From Fremontodendron californicum (lineage: Eukaryota > Streptophyta > Magnoliopsida > Malvales > Malvaceae): a DNA stretch of 64,000 nt. Below, one piece after another: positions 32,985 through 45,359 of this stretch. The DNA is taken from contig JAULJL010000001.1 in assembly GCA_030761205.1 (NCBI GenBank), positions 34,543,145 to 34,607,144 on the forward strand, given 5' to 3'. The position numbers and the translations under genes are program-made. How positions within the stretch are numbered: position 1 is the first letter of the stretch; each line of letters begins with the position of its first letter. The notes below the pieces were generated by a model. It was not told the origin of the DNA and made no database searches. It worked only from the letters and a program-made list of their open reading frames with translations.

Positions 32985-35974
32985 CTATTCACATGCCAAT
33001 TTGGTGTCAAAGCTGCTCAGACAGATGGCAAAAGCCTGAAATGCAGAGAGGGGATATCTGTAATCCATGGTAAACATGTCCTTGCCAACTTTACCAAACT
33101 GGAGAATAATCTTATCGTGGTCAGATTGGGCTGGTTGTGATGGTGTTGGGGCACCGGCTGCTGGCTGGTTTGCTGCAATCAGCTGAAAATTCTTGACAGA
33201 TGCAACAGTCACCCGTCCTCGAAAGTTCAGGCACCAACACTGTAACTGCTCATGCCATCGTGGTTGTTTGTTCCGGAGAACCAATGGTCGTTCCTTTCCA
33301 TCATCCTCTTCATTGCGGGTTCCAACAATATCCGAGAATCTGGCACTGCTAAACTCAGTTGAATTATCAATCGACTTTGAGAAAGAGATGCTCCGAAATG
33401 AGTCTTCAAGGGATCGAGGCAGGAACTCTGGCTGGCCTGGGACAATGCCACCTGGCTCAAGGGCAGAGGCAGGAATTGAGTGCATAGTGCAATGCATCCT
33501 ACGAGGCCCCCTAGTACCTAGCACATTCAGCTCATATGAGACCTGAGCAATGTTGTAGCTACCAGTAGGAACCTTTGGAGAGACTTTTTTTGAATAGAAC
33601 CTTCGGCTTCGGCCAGGTGGTGAAAGCTGAGCGTTGTTGTATGGAGGTTGTGTGTCATAAATTATGAATTTGGTACCAAGAAAATTTGACCTGAAGATAA
33701 AAAATGCACATTAGGGTGTTTCTATTTGCAAGAATTAACAAACATATCAAATATGGATCAAAAATCTGTTTGCCGGTGCATGCTTTGCACATACATTAAC
33801 CTAACAAATAATATCAACAGCATCCAACAAACTAGAGGGCAATTCCAGGGGAATGTTACACTATTTCCTTCCTCAAAATTGTCAAGCAACTAACATTCGA
33901 TATAAAATATAACGGGGTTTAGCAACCTGTATATTCAAAGCCTAATAAAATAATTAACATAGCAACATTATTAGGAAGGAACCAGAAATCTACCTAAGTT
34001 TTCCAATGTATGTGCTGCTAGATCTCGATATGTTATCTGCATCCATAGAGACTACATACTCTGTGCAAGTAGTTCTATGAGTCCGTTTTGCAGAAAGAAG
34101 AAACTTCCCATTTTCAACAAGCAAAGCTGCAAAATGATAGAAAAGCTTAAGGTTACATGCCCAAATACAATGGTAAATAGAAAACAATAAATATATCCAC
34201 ATAGACATGAGGGTCACAATAGTAAGTACGTCATAGAACTAACAGCATGACAATGTGCTATCCATAGCTAGTTAGAAGTAAGGTGATAAAATAAGGAAAA
34301 TAATTCACCTCCTAGAAAGGGAAGTCAAAAAACAACTATCAGCAATTATGATCAAGGCCACCATGGAGCAGAGATGACCAACAAGACCTTATTTTAAATT
34401 GCACGGGGACACAGGTGTTGCAGTTCAACTCATTCCCGCAGAAAAGGACATTAGAGCCCAAGCAAAAGTATACATGGTTTATTAAAAGGTTAAAGTAAAG
34501 AACTTGCTATAAACTTCAAACTCGGACATGACAACATACATTCTATTTGTGTAACACAGCTCGGCCAAGGATCATATAGGACACCAACAGAATATTTACT
34601 CAAACCCAGATGCCATTTATACTTGGAACCAAACTAGTTAACTTGCTTAAGGAAATCATGCATTTGCTGAAAAGAAAGAACAAGAGGTGCAGCAACCAAG
34701 TATATAGGGGAATTCCACAATGTTCAATGAATGGACTCAAGTGAGTGAATAATCAGTTTTTCCATAGGCTCTCAACTTTTGAATAAAATGACTAAATTTG
34801 ATATTAAAAAAAATCACGATTGCTAGAATCAGAAGTAGCCATTTACTGTCTAGAATTGTCAAAATATTTAAAAACTAGCTAGACTGGAAGTCAACAAGAA
34901 AATCAAATCAAAGCCAAATTTACAAGGTTACTAATAGCCAAGAGACATGCATGCCTACAGCTAGAGTAAGATTTTCCAGCCTGCTAAACTTATATTTTAT
35001 TGCAGATTACATTCATCTTCGTTAGAAGGCATTTTCAAAGGGAACAAGAGGGAGAATGATCACAAATCAAGGAATCTACTGTAGAGGATGCTTTTCACAG
35101 CCATATTAACATCTTCAGAAACAAGAGAATTTTAAATTTAAAATAACAAACATTATTAACTACATTGAACTTATACTTGCAACCACAGAAATATTAGTGG
35201 TAAAAGTTGATTAGTTCTATTACTCAAGGCCACTTAGGAAACAGATAAAATTCCAGAGCAAGGAAGGTACTAAGCCAATGAATTTTAAAGGACGAGTCTG
35301 AAAGAGTATATTACCAGGACTAAGGCAGAGGAAAAGGTGATAAGTTAAATTAGATTGGTCTCTCTTAATGAAGCATTGAATGATTCCATCCCTTGGCCCA
35401 GGCTGTAATTGATTAACAAATGAAAACATTGTCAGTCACCACGGAATATAATCGAAAATTCAACTCTAGAAGTGAAAACACATATGCAAGCAGACATATA
35501 AATAAAGAATAATGATATGGCCAATCAAGAAGCCTACAACACATTATTAATCAGTTCATCAATTAATTATTTGACAAAGATATCTTGTTAGCAAGAGAGA
35601 ATATCATAAAGAATTAGAGATCTAACCTGCTTCAGAGAAATTGGAAAGGTGATTTTTCCAGAGAACTCAGGACATCTAACTATTTCTTTGCACATTTCCC
35701 TCCATGACCTACATACTGCAGCACAAGCGACAACATGCTTGCGAGCAGGCCAAGTACTCTCACTTGTTTCCAATCTCTTGATCACATCACGCAACAGCTC
35801 GGGCGGAAGGCTTGCCCAGCGGCTATTCTGGATAACCACAGGCTGATCATGCAACTCAAGCACCGAACCATGAGATTTTCCCCTATGATGACCAGGCAAT
35901 CTCACCTCAAAACTACGCCTAGATAAGCTCCCAAAAGCATCCCTTACATCATTAACTATACTTCGGAAAGACAT
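32985..35974 (-). CDS. TULP/TLP family: Tubby-like F-box protein, 4 coding exons, complete
   Basis: This gene encodes a 424-residue Tubby-like protein of the usual plant F-box type. Coding exons are 35974-35627, 35402-35315, 34126-33994 and 33690-32985, with GT-AG introns and agreeing phases (1275 nt including TAG). The N-terminus is MSFRSIVNDVRDAFGSLSRR. An F-box lies at about residues 51-106 (SRWASLPPELLRDVIKRLE, then WPARKHVVACAAVCRSWREM), which in this family binds SKP1-like adaptors. The tubby domain follows from about 117 to the C-terminus (PGPRDGIIQCFIKRD, NFLGTKFIIYD, GPRRMHC, CWCLNFRGRVTVASVKNFQL) and closes with the hallmark FAICLSSFDTKLACE. In known members the tubby domain binds phosphoinositides at the plasma membrane, and the proteins act in stress and hormone responses; that role is inferred here. 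No broken or missing domain was seen. Confidence 0.96.
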
Positions 35975-36757
35975 TTACTCTCACCACTTTGAAAGATCTT
36001 CCAAAAGAATTAACTTATCCTCCAAAATGGTTGCATAAATTATAATTATGATTCGCTAAAATGGCGATTACAGATATTCCACACGTATGCGCACCAACTG
36101 CAAAATCAAAGCAAAAACAGCTTAAATTTTAAAAACTCGAAATTGACAATACTTAATCAGAAAGTAAGAAAAGAGGAAAAAGATGAGATAAGGGAAAAAC
36201 ACAAAGCAAGAAAAGAAGATTCTCATAAAAGAAAAGGCTGAATCAAAATGGACCAAAAAAAAGCAACTAAAATACCATACTTTTATCAGAAATCATCTTT
36301 TTGGCGGGGTTTTAAAAACCCTAACTCACAAATTTATTAAAAAAACCCCAAATTACTCGATTTAAAAAAGCTTAGCTTCCTCTTCTTCTTGAATGGTCTT
36401 TTATTCAAATTAAGAATCTAAAACACAAAAGTAAAACAAATACCAAAATTTACCCATTTTCTTAAACCATCAAATAAACACTAAAATTCGTGAAAGCAGT
36501 AAAGCAGAGTTTTCTTTTTAAAATATATTAAATACTGATTTCCTTTTAAATTAATATATAATATGCCCTTAATTTCTGCTACTTTAATTATTGCTACTAT
36601 TTAAAATAATTTAGAAAGTATTTAAAGCTTTAACATTATTTTAAGCTTTAAAATCTAACCTTCATCAAAGTAACTGAAGCTGAGAAGAATTTAACCTACG
36701 CAATGATCAACTATTCATTTTCTTCATCTCTGAACTTCGAGTAAGCAAAGATCAGAG

Positions 36758-36808
<51 letters not shown>

Positions 36809-37300
36809 CCTTACGAAATAAAAAGCTGGAATTTAATTATCTATCCTCCAAATTATACAGAAAATCATGAAAAAAAATATATTAAAAAAAAAAAGAGATG
36901 AACAGCAGAATAAATGTAGCGGTTTTTTAGCACCGAGAAGAAAACTATAGATGAAAAAACAATGAATCAGTCAAATCATCGGAAGCAAAAAAAAAAAACA
37001 GAATTACAAAAGAAATCAGATTCTGAAACTTGTCGGAGAAGAAAAACACTGAATGGTAAAGACTTGGATAAAAGAAGCAGAAAATGTTTATTTCCTAGTT
37101 GAAGGAAATAAAATTCGTGAAACAAACAGAAAAAAGAAGAAGAAGAGGATTTTAGAGATCTAATTAGGAAAAGAGAATCGCAAGCAAAGCAGAGCTCACC
37201 ATCGTTGTTGTTTGTTCCTCTTTTCGGTGTCAGATCCTCAAACGCTTTTACCACACGCGCTTTCTATCTCTGTGTAGAGAAGCCAAGCCTCTCGGACTTC
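35975..37300 (-). promoter_or_regulatory. 5' UTR exons and UTR intron of the Tubby-like gene
   Basis: A non-coding first exon likely ends at 37200 (GATG|gtgagc), and a second starts at 36097 after ttgattttgcag and runs to the ATG at 35974. The resulting intron of about 1.1 kb in the 5' UTR contains a pure (AT)n run at 36762-36802 and, on the plus strand, a telo-box (aaaccctaa, 36316-36324). Introns in 5' UTRs are common in this family and may enhance expression. The transcription start, near 37260-37320, was not pinpointed. Confidence 0.6.
36762..36802. repeat. (AT)n microsatellite in the 5'-UTR intron
   Basis: This is an uninterrupted run of about 20 AT dinucleotides. Confidence 0.95.
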
Positions 37301-37819
37301 AAATCCTTCTTAAATCTAGTACATAAAACTCCTAATTTTTTTATAATAAAAAGAAACTGAAAAAAGCTGGTTCCAATTTTAATGAAATTATTCATTTAAT
37401 TATTTTTTATTTTTTAATATAATTTAAAAGTATGTGTCACTTTATCTAAAAACTCTCTAGATGAGATAACTTTTCTTCTTAATTATCCCCAAAAAAAATA
37501 TTCATTTAATTTAATTAATCTATTTCCGTGTAATCCTTTATCTGATTTTTTTATTTTTTTTAATTAAATTCCCTAGGGTTGGCCGGTTGGGTTTGCTGAA
37601 GTACTGACCAATAACTTTTTTAAAAGTACCGTTTTGTCCTTGACGGAATGACGGTTGACTTTTCCGTTTTTTCTAACTGCCCTTTACCTGACCAAACAGT
37701 TAACGGAAGTTTTCACTTTTCACTACTAATGTGCTCTTTTCCGATTAAAATTCAGTTAATCATTTTTTAATATATTTATTATTATAATTTATATGTTTAA
37801 GATTTATTTATTAATTCAT

Positions 37820-38007
37820 TAAAATTTTTATTAATGAGTGTTTTTAAGATATTTTTTAAGATTAATTAATATTTTATTTATAAAAAAAATGTTATATTAA
37901 ATGTAATATTTATTAATTTTATTTATTATTTTTAATACATTAAATGAAAATATAATTATAAATAATAATTTTAAACAGTATTTTTAAGATATTTGTTAAT
38001 AAAATCT
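37820..38007. mobile_element. GTTTTGCTAACGA-family MITE, copy 1
   Basis: It contains ttaatgagtgtttttaagatattttttaag, then tttatttattatttttaatacattaaatg, and ends cagtatttttaagatatttgttaataaaatct, in the same order as the other copies. The inverted ends have partly decayed. Confidence 0.5.
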
Positions 38008-39734
38008 ATTAATTAATTATAAAAGTTATAAATAATAATTAATTATATATTAAAAATAATGGATTAAAAAAAACGGAGGGCCCTTCTCTCAGACCCAACT
38101 TTCCCCAACTTGGCCACTTCCGTTGTTAGTGAACACGTTGCGCACATTAGAAATAATGGTGCATGATAATTTGTCCTTTGGGACCCTTTTTGGTTCATAC
38201 TTTTTTTTTTTTTTTTCAAAATTAAAATAGGAAAAATTCTATGCTAATATTTGATGTTTTAAACTTTTAATAGTTATTTTTATCAAAAACAATTATTTTA
38301 AGATTAATAACTTTTTAGTGATTTCACAACATTATATTTTACCTTTTGTGCTTTTTAATTTTTAAAATTTTAAATAATAAAAGATAAATAAGTAAAAAAG
38401 AGAGCATAAAAAAATTACCTATTAAACCGATCACAATAATACCAATTACCTACTTATTCTACAAAGAAGAATTTTTTTAGTAGTATCGATCATTTATCTT
38501 GCTTTCCTCATTATCTCGCTTCCCACCATTTTTATTAAGTGTTCATGCTAAAGATATAAACAGCCATTGATAATTATGAAATGCAATCCTTTTGAATGAG
38601 ATAAGAGAATTTTTATTATTATTTAGTATTTTACAATTTTTTATTGAAAAATAGTTGAAAGTAAAACAGCAAGTATAAAAATGAATAATAACTCCCAATA
38701 GAGCCAGTATAATTCAATTCAACATTTTGTTCGCTCAAATTTGATTGTATCATAACTCTATAATTAATTTGGATTAAATTTATTTTTGGATGAATTATTA
38801 TTATATTTAATACGGATATATGAATGTTTAAACTTTACAAATAAACTTATATTAATTCTTTGAACCTACTTATAGAATTAAAAACACCTCTACTTGGTGT
38901 ATAAAAGAATCTTCCACAATAAAAAGGATGCTTACATAATGAGTTATGACCGAAGGAAATGTTAAATTAATGCAATAAGTAATTTACTATTCTCCAATAA
39001 TGTGTTGTATTTCTTTTATTTTTTTTCTAATAACTGAGAATTCAAGAACGATCTAAGAGATGGATTGCTAATGCATTTTGTGATGCTGAGCTATGTATTT
39101 GTTTTTTATTACAACAATCTTTTTTCATTTATTTAGTATAGAATTTATGAATGTATAGTTGCTGGCAATTCTTAAGTAAAAAATAAAAAATAAAAAATAA
39201 AAGATATTACATTTTTAATATTAAAATTTAAAATTTATATTATGACACAAGGAAAAAGATTAAGTTACACCAATATTAAACTTAAGTATTATAAATTGGG
39301 GTTACCACAAATAATTCACCTACCTCCTTTAAAAGATGTATTCATGCAAAGTTGAAGTTCGATTCTCAACATTTATAATTTCTCTTCTCCTATCTCCTTA
39401 AGCTTCGATCTTCCTTTATACCAAAAAAGATGTAAAACATAAATATTAATTTTACATATTTTTATAATTTTTATAAAAATAATATTTTAAGAAATCAATT
39501 ATTGGATTTAACAATACTTTCGTACTTATTGTACAAATAGTTTTTTGGTAAGAATAACCTATTTTATAATATATATGTTTAAGGTTCAAACTTTTATATT
39601 GTTAAAAAATAATTATACATTTTAAATAATTTAAAGTTAGTAGGTATGATCTATATTAATGGAACATGAAATCCAACGTTTGATTAATTAACAAATTATT
39701 AATTATATAAAAAGATATTAAAATTTAATTAATT

Positions 39735-39916
39735 TGAGTTTTTTAATGAGTGTTTTAAAGACATTTTCTAAAGTTAGTTAATATATTATTTATAGTAATA
39801 ATATCGTATTAAATATAATAATTAATAATTTTATTCATCATTTTATGCATCAGTAAAGATATTATTATATATAGTAACTTTAAAAAATATCTTTAAAGTA
39901 TTCGTTAGCTAAATCC
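39735..39916. mobile_element. GTTTTGCTAACGA-family MITE, copy 2
   Basis: The left end ttttttaatgagtgttttaaagacattttctaaagttagtt and right end aaatatctttaaagtattcgttagctaaa are inverse to one another; the middle includes tttattcatcattt. Confidence 0.6.
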
Positions 39917-40391
39917 AATTAATTTTATATTAATATAAGTGAATATCTTCTCGTAACCACAATATTATTATTTTTATGTTTATGCTTTTACATTGAGCTA
40001 ATTAATTAAGGTTTGGTTAACGAGTGCTTGTAAATATTGGTTAAGGATATTTTAATGGGTCTGATTAATTGGTGTGTATAATTGTAAAAATATTGATTAA
40101 AGATTATTTAATTAGTATTTTAAGAAATAAATATATATTTAATACATTATTTTTATTAAATTCAAGAAAACATTGTATTAATTGCATTTTTAAAAAAATA
40201 TTATCTTAATCAATGACTAGTTGTATAAGTTAATATATATATTTTTAATTATTATGGGTCCACTTAATAAGTGCCAATAAGTACTAATTATGGATTATTT
40301 AATTAGTATTTTAAGATTTTTTTTTTGTAATTAATACACTATTTTTACTAAATTCAAGAAAAAATAATGCATTGATTACACTTTTATTTTT

Positions 40392-40565
40392 AGGGTTTTG
40401 CTAACGAGTGTCCTAACGACATTTTTTAAAGTTAGTTTGTATACTATTTATAGTAATAATATTGTATTAAATGCAAAAGTTGAAAACTTTATTCATCATT
40501 TCTAATGTATTGGATAAAGATATTATTTTATCTAGTAATCTTAAAGAGTGCCTTTAGAGCATTAT
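40392..40565. mobile_element. GTTTTGCTAACGA-family MITE, copy 3
   Basis: It begins agggttttgctaacgagtgtcctaacgacattttttaaagttag and ends taatcttaaagagtgcctttagagcatt. It has the best left end in the family. Confidence 0.65.
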
Positions 40566-40636
40566 ATATCACCTTAATCAATGTCACTAAACACTAATTA
40601 ATATTAAAAAAAATTAATTAATGCAATATTTTTGTT

Positions 40637-40818
40637 AAGGTTTTGCTAACGAATGCCTGCACTTTTTAAGATTAGTTAATAGACTATTTATAGAAAGAAC
40701 ATTGTATTAAATACAGTATTTGATAACTTTATTCATTATTTTCAATATATTGAATGAAGATATTATTATAAGTAATAACTTTAAAAAGTGATCTTAGAAT
40801 ACTTGTTAATAAAATCTT
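40637..40818. mobile_element. GTTTTGCTAACGA-family MITE, copy 4
   Basis: It begins aaggttttgctaacgaatgcctgcactttttaagattag and ends aaaaagtgatcttagaatacttgttaataaaatctt. Confidence 0.65.
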
Positions 40819-41099
40819 TTTTGTTAAATAAAAAAAGCATTAAATGTATTTTTCATTAATAATCATTTTAATTAATATCATTAAATATCTATTAATATTT
40901 TTTAATTAATTAACACATCCCTTGTAAAAAAAAAAATTTGATGTTTTTTAGAATAGGCGTGAAGGAGACACGAGGTTGGATTCATGTGAGGAAAATTATG
41001 ACATGGGGCACGCTGTCATCATGGCATAGATCGGATAGGATAGGTAGGAGACCTCCTGCACATATTTACCTTTTATCTTTGCTATATATAAATAAGAGA

Positions 41100-41252
41100 G
41101 AGTTTTGCTAATTAATTTTTTTTAATTAATTAATATATTATTTATAATAATAATTTTATATTAAATATAGTAATTAATAATTTTATTTATTATTTTTAAT
41201 GTATTGAATAAAAATATTATTATATGTGATAATCTGTCTTATATTGTAAGTC
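41100..41252. mobile_element. GTTTTGCTAACGA-family MITE, copy 5 (decayed)
   Basis: It begins gagttttgctaattaattttttt and retains tatattatttataataataattttatattaaatatag and taatgtattgaataaaaatattattata. Confidence 0.5.
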
Positions 41253-41482
41253 AAAATCAAGTAACATTAATTTAATTGATAAAATTACTTAAAATTAGTA
41301 TAAAATAATAATAAAATATATAAGTAGAGATATTTATATTTTTTAATTTTTTTTATATGTATTTAAAAAAATACCACTCAACTCATCAATTAACATTTTC
41401 AGATAACTTATTTTTTTCTTCAAAACATTCTTTTTTATTTTTCATCGGATAATAAATGTGTCAAATTCTAGTCTTTTAATAA

Positions 41483-41670
41483 TTGAATTTTGCTAACGAG
41501 TGTCTTGTGGACATTCTTTAAGATTATTATATATAACAATATTTTCATTCAATGCATTGAAAATGATGAATAAAGTTATCAACTTTTGCATTTAATATAA
41601 TACTTTTATTATAAATAGTATATTAACTAACCTTAAAAGTGTCCTAAAGACATTCGTTAGCAAAACCCTT
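41483..41670. mobile_element. GTTTTGCTAACGA-family MITE, copy 6 (opposite orientation)
   Basis: The ends ttttgctaacgagtgtcttgtggacattctttaag and aaaagtgtcctaaagacattcgttagcaaaaccc are clear inverted repeats. The interior runs in the opposite direction to copies 1-5. Confidence 0.7.
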
Positions 41671-43301
41671 AATAATTTAACAATAAAAAGTTTAGTAAAT
41701 ATTACTTGTGTTGTCTATTAACAGAGTGATGAATTTTTAATTTTACGAATTAACATTCAAATTTTGATAGTAAAATTCAAGGATCGAACTATTAATTAAT
41801 AAATATTAATTATTTTTATTTAAATTTAATTATAAAAATATATTAAAATTAATATAATTTTTTTAAAATATTTATAATAATAAAATAGATTTGACTCGAC
41901 TTAATCTGATTCGAACAATTATATTTGAAAACCTCTACTTAAAAAAATAAAACCTTACAAATGAAATAGGAGAAAAAGAGCCCAACTGATAAAACAACAA
42001 GATCAATTGTGTAATTGACTTGATAAATGTATTAAAGAAGAAGATTTTATTTTTCTTCTACTAAAGAGTTTTGCCATGATTCTTTTATGAGTTGGTTTTT
42101 AATATATTGATTGATAGTAGGATTTTGTAATTTTATAAGTGAACTTAAAAAAATGGCTATATATTTTATTTTTTAAATTAATTTTTATTTTTAGATATAA
42201 CTTTAAGGGTATGTGTCACTTTATTAACTCCATTTATAAAATCTAAAAACTCTCGTGACTGTGAATGAGATAACTTTTCTTCTTTTATTATTTTTGAATA
42301 AGAAAAATTATTTAACACACTGACAATGAAATTTAAAAATTCTATCTACAGGTTTAACAAGGTAACACATATTTTTATAAAGTATAGTAAAAATCATTAA
42401 AAATAATATAACAAAAAAAACACTTATCAAAATTTTAACTCCGATATAAAATTTAAAAACTCTATCAACAATATATAAAAAAAAAAAACTGTTCTGAATA
42501 AATAATACTACCACTAATTAATTAACATCATCCTTTAATTATTGCTTTTCCTACATGGACATTCATGTGAATTAACCTATATCAAAATGGATAATTTTTG
42601 TAAGTAGGTAATTTTTTAGAAAAATGATAATTTTTTTAAAAAGATTATTACTATTAAAAGATATAATTATCTTATTTAATTTTTTTAATATTTTTTTAAT
42701 TAAGTTGATGTCCAATGAATTCATGATATTAATTTAGTCCCTCTTTTTAATAATATATATATATGTAGCAAATAATTAATTAAACCATGGTCCCGGTTAA
42801 ATATCGGCGCACTCGGATTTGACTTGAGAAATGCATAGAAGATCCATCAACTTTATGGGCTACGGCCAATTTCAATTTTCAAGTCAAGCAGGCTTTAATT
42901 TCTACCAAACTTTTACTTTTTTTCCATATTTTCCTCTAACAAAATATCTATCTACATACCACTTGTTGCTTATAAAATTTTGATACTTTATTTATCGTTT
43001 CTCAATAACTTCACGTGAGAAATCAAACTTATAATGTTTATAAGAGTTTACTTGGGAAAAAAAAATTTATTTGGTTGTAATTTTTTTATTGAAATTTTGT
43101 AATTATTCAATCATAATAGTTTAATTTATTAAAATGTTGTAATTATTTAATCATAATAAAAAATTATACAAGAATTCATCGCTTATAAGTGTAAGTTCTA
43201 TATTTGACGAATCCTATACAATTTTAAATTTCGTTTGATTAATTATAGTTTCTCCTATACCTAAAACTTTATTAAAAAGCTTATAATGCAATTATTGCAA
43301 G

Positions 43302-43573
43302 TAAACCTGCTCAAGAGTTGGATAACGACTCGAATTTTTTTTTTACCCAGATCCGTCCAAGATCCATTGTTCACAATAATAATAAACAAATTAAAAAATA
43401 ATTTATTATTAATATTTATATATTTTATAATTAAATTAAAAAATTTTAATTGGTGAATAGTGATTCGGGTCGGGCTAGGCCCGTACGAATCACAATAACT
43501 TATGCGCAGATCTGATCTAATACGAATTGGATCTGCCGATCCAAATGAGTTACCCAACCCATGAGCAGATCTA
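43302..43573. mobile_element. hAT-type MITE (TAGACCTG family), copy 1
   Basis: The ends taaacctgctcaagagttggataac and, reversed, tagatctgctcatgggttgggtaac are inverted repeats. The flanks attgcaag (43294-43301) and attgcaaa (43574-43581) fit an 8-bp target duplication with one change. Length 272 bp. Confidence 0.7.
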
Positions 43574-44117
43574 ATTGCAAATGATATGCACTCAAAAAAA
43601 GATTTCAACAATTGTTAAGTCAAATCTAAATTGTTATGCCCTCGCGTTTATTTATTTTTCTAACTATTGAAAAATGTAAGTGACCCATATCATATTTATT
43701 TTTTCACATTCCAATATCCTAAATATGTCACTTGTCAAATGTAATATCCATTTTGTACAAGTTTCTTCACTCTCACTTTAAGACTTTTATAAAAATAGAT
43801 AAAAAAAATGTTAATCTAATCCTTAAAATTCATAATTATTTTATTAAAAAAAATCATGTAAAAAAATATGATTCCTTGATTTAGAGCTTGTTTTAATTAA
43901 TCTTAATCAAGATTATCGTGCTCAATCGATACCGGCAAGCTTAATGATTTTTTAAAATTGATAGAGTGGCATGTTTCATCTTGGTTAAACAAGTCAAAAC
44001 ATGATTTTTTTTGGTATATTTTGCTCCAAATTTTTTTATCTTATCATGCCCAAATGATCTCTTTGTTTTCAAAATATATATATTGTAAAATCATGATTAT
44101 TGATTCATAAAGGCATT

Positions 44118-44192
44118 AATCATATACCATGGCTTGTCCAAATTAATGAGAAAATTCCTTGTTTGCAATCATATACCATGGCTTGTCCAAAC
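44118..44192. repeat. Short direct duplication
   Basis: The words aatcatataccatggcttgtccaaa occur twice, at about 44118 and 44167, 50 bp apart; ggcattaatca also recurs. Confidence 0.7.
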
Positions 44193-44502
44193 TTGTATTT
44201 TTAAGGCATTAATCACATGAACTTCCCCTCCCCCCCATCATTTTATGTCCAAAGTAACACTCATTTTGAATGAAAAAGTTCATATTTTTGCTATACTCTG
44301 AAACATGCCAAAATATATATCATTGAGACATTAAGAACAATGTAATATCATTATCTTTTGGGTTTATAAGAAAAAAAAATAGGATTTTGAAAATATAAAA
44401 ATTATCTCATCCATCATCAGTAAAGTTTTCAGATTTTACAAGTCGGGTTAGTAGGATGACACATATCTTTTAAGGTATATTAAAAAATAAAATAAAAACC
44501 AA

Positions 44503-44685
44503 CATTTGATTGGTTGTAGTGGTTAGTGGCTCCAACCTCCTAGATGAGAATCAAAGTTCGAATCTTGAGAGTCTCTAATGTTCGAAGGGCTTTACCATTA
44601 CACTCCCGAGCCGACAGGGATTAGGTTTCCCTCAACATAAAATGGGGGTGGGAGGACACCCTGGGTTTACACAAAAAAGAAAAAG
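44503..44685 (+). mobile_element. SINE-like retroelement
   Basis: A polymerase III A-box-like TAGTGGTTAGTGGC (44517-44530) is followed 26 bp later by a B box GTTCGAATC (44556-44564), as in tRNA-derived SINEs. The body reads ...gagtctctaatgttcgaagggctttaccattacactcccgag and ends at an A-rich tail (acaaaaaagaaaaag). Length is about 180 bp. The flanking duplication is not clear. Confidence 0.6.
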
Positions 44686-44824
44686 AAAACAGAAATAGAA
44701 CATATGACAATTTCTTAATCCTTGTGAAGTTAAAAAAAATATACTGCTAATGTATTAAAAACGAACTCTCTCAAAATATTATTAGGATTTCAAAAAGAAA
44801 AAAAGAAAATATTGATCATTAGGG

Positions 44825-45350
44825 TAGACCTGTTCAAGGGCCGAGCTACCAGCTCAAACCCGAAAGTTCGCTCGATATTTGGGAGGGTTTGGACAAAAAC
44901 ATTAAGCTCAAAATATGGGCTTGGGTAAAAAAATGAGGCCCGATTAGAAAATGGGGCGGCATTGACTCCAACAATCAAGGCGCAAGCTCAGCCCGAGCCT
45001 TTTTTCATTATATAATATATTGTTTTTATATTTATATGTATTATATACTTTATATCATATAAAAAATAAATATATAATACTATAGTGTAAACATTTAAAA
45101 ATATGTTAAGTTATATATGTTTTAAAACATAATAAAAAAAAAGAAAAAATTATTAAAAAAATAATATATTTTTTAAAAAGAATTTAGAAAAAAATATGGG
45201 CGGGCCTAAACGGATTTGAACTACTCATTCATAAATATGGACGAATTTGGACAAAATTTGAGACCCATATTTTAGGTCGAGCCAGACTTGAGTAAGTATA
45301 TATGATACTGATATCATACTTAGACCTGATCCAACCCATGAACACCTCTA
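44825..45350. mobile_element. hAT-type MITE (TAGACCTG family), copy 2
   Basis: It begins tagacctgttcaagggccgagc and ends ccaacccatgaacacctcta, which are inverted repeats. The flanks cattaggg (44817-44824) and cattatgg (45351-45358) are an 8-bp target duplication with one change. Length 526 bp; the interior is A/T-rich with no coding frame. Confidence 0.75.
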
Positions 45351-45359
45351 CATTATGGT

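Larger units (their letters stand above)
37300..43300. other. Gene-free AT-rich region with clustered MITEs
   Basis: Apart from the small elements listed separately, no gene is seen. Related but unclassified repeats occur at about 40011-40240 and 40270-40385 (ttaattagtattttaag...aatacattatttttattaaattcaagaaa in both). Confidence 0.5.

Noticed and set aside
33193..33546. 117-codon plus-strand frame
   Set aside because: It is antisense to the last exon of the Tubby-like gene and a shadow of its coding sequence.
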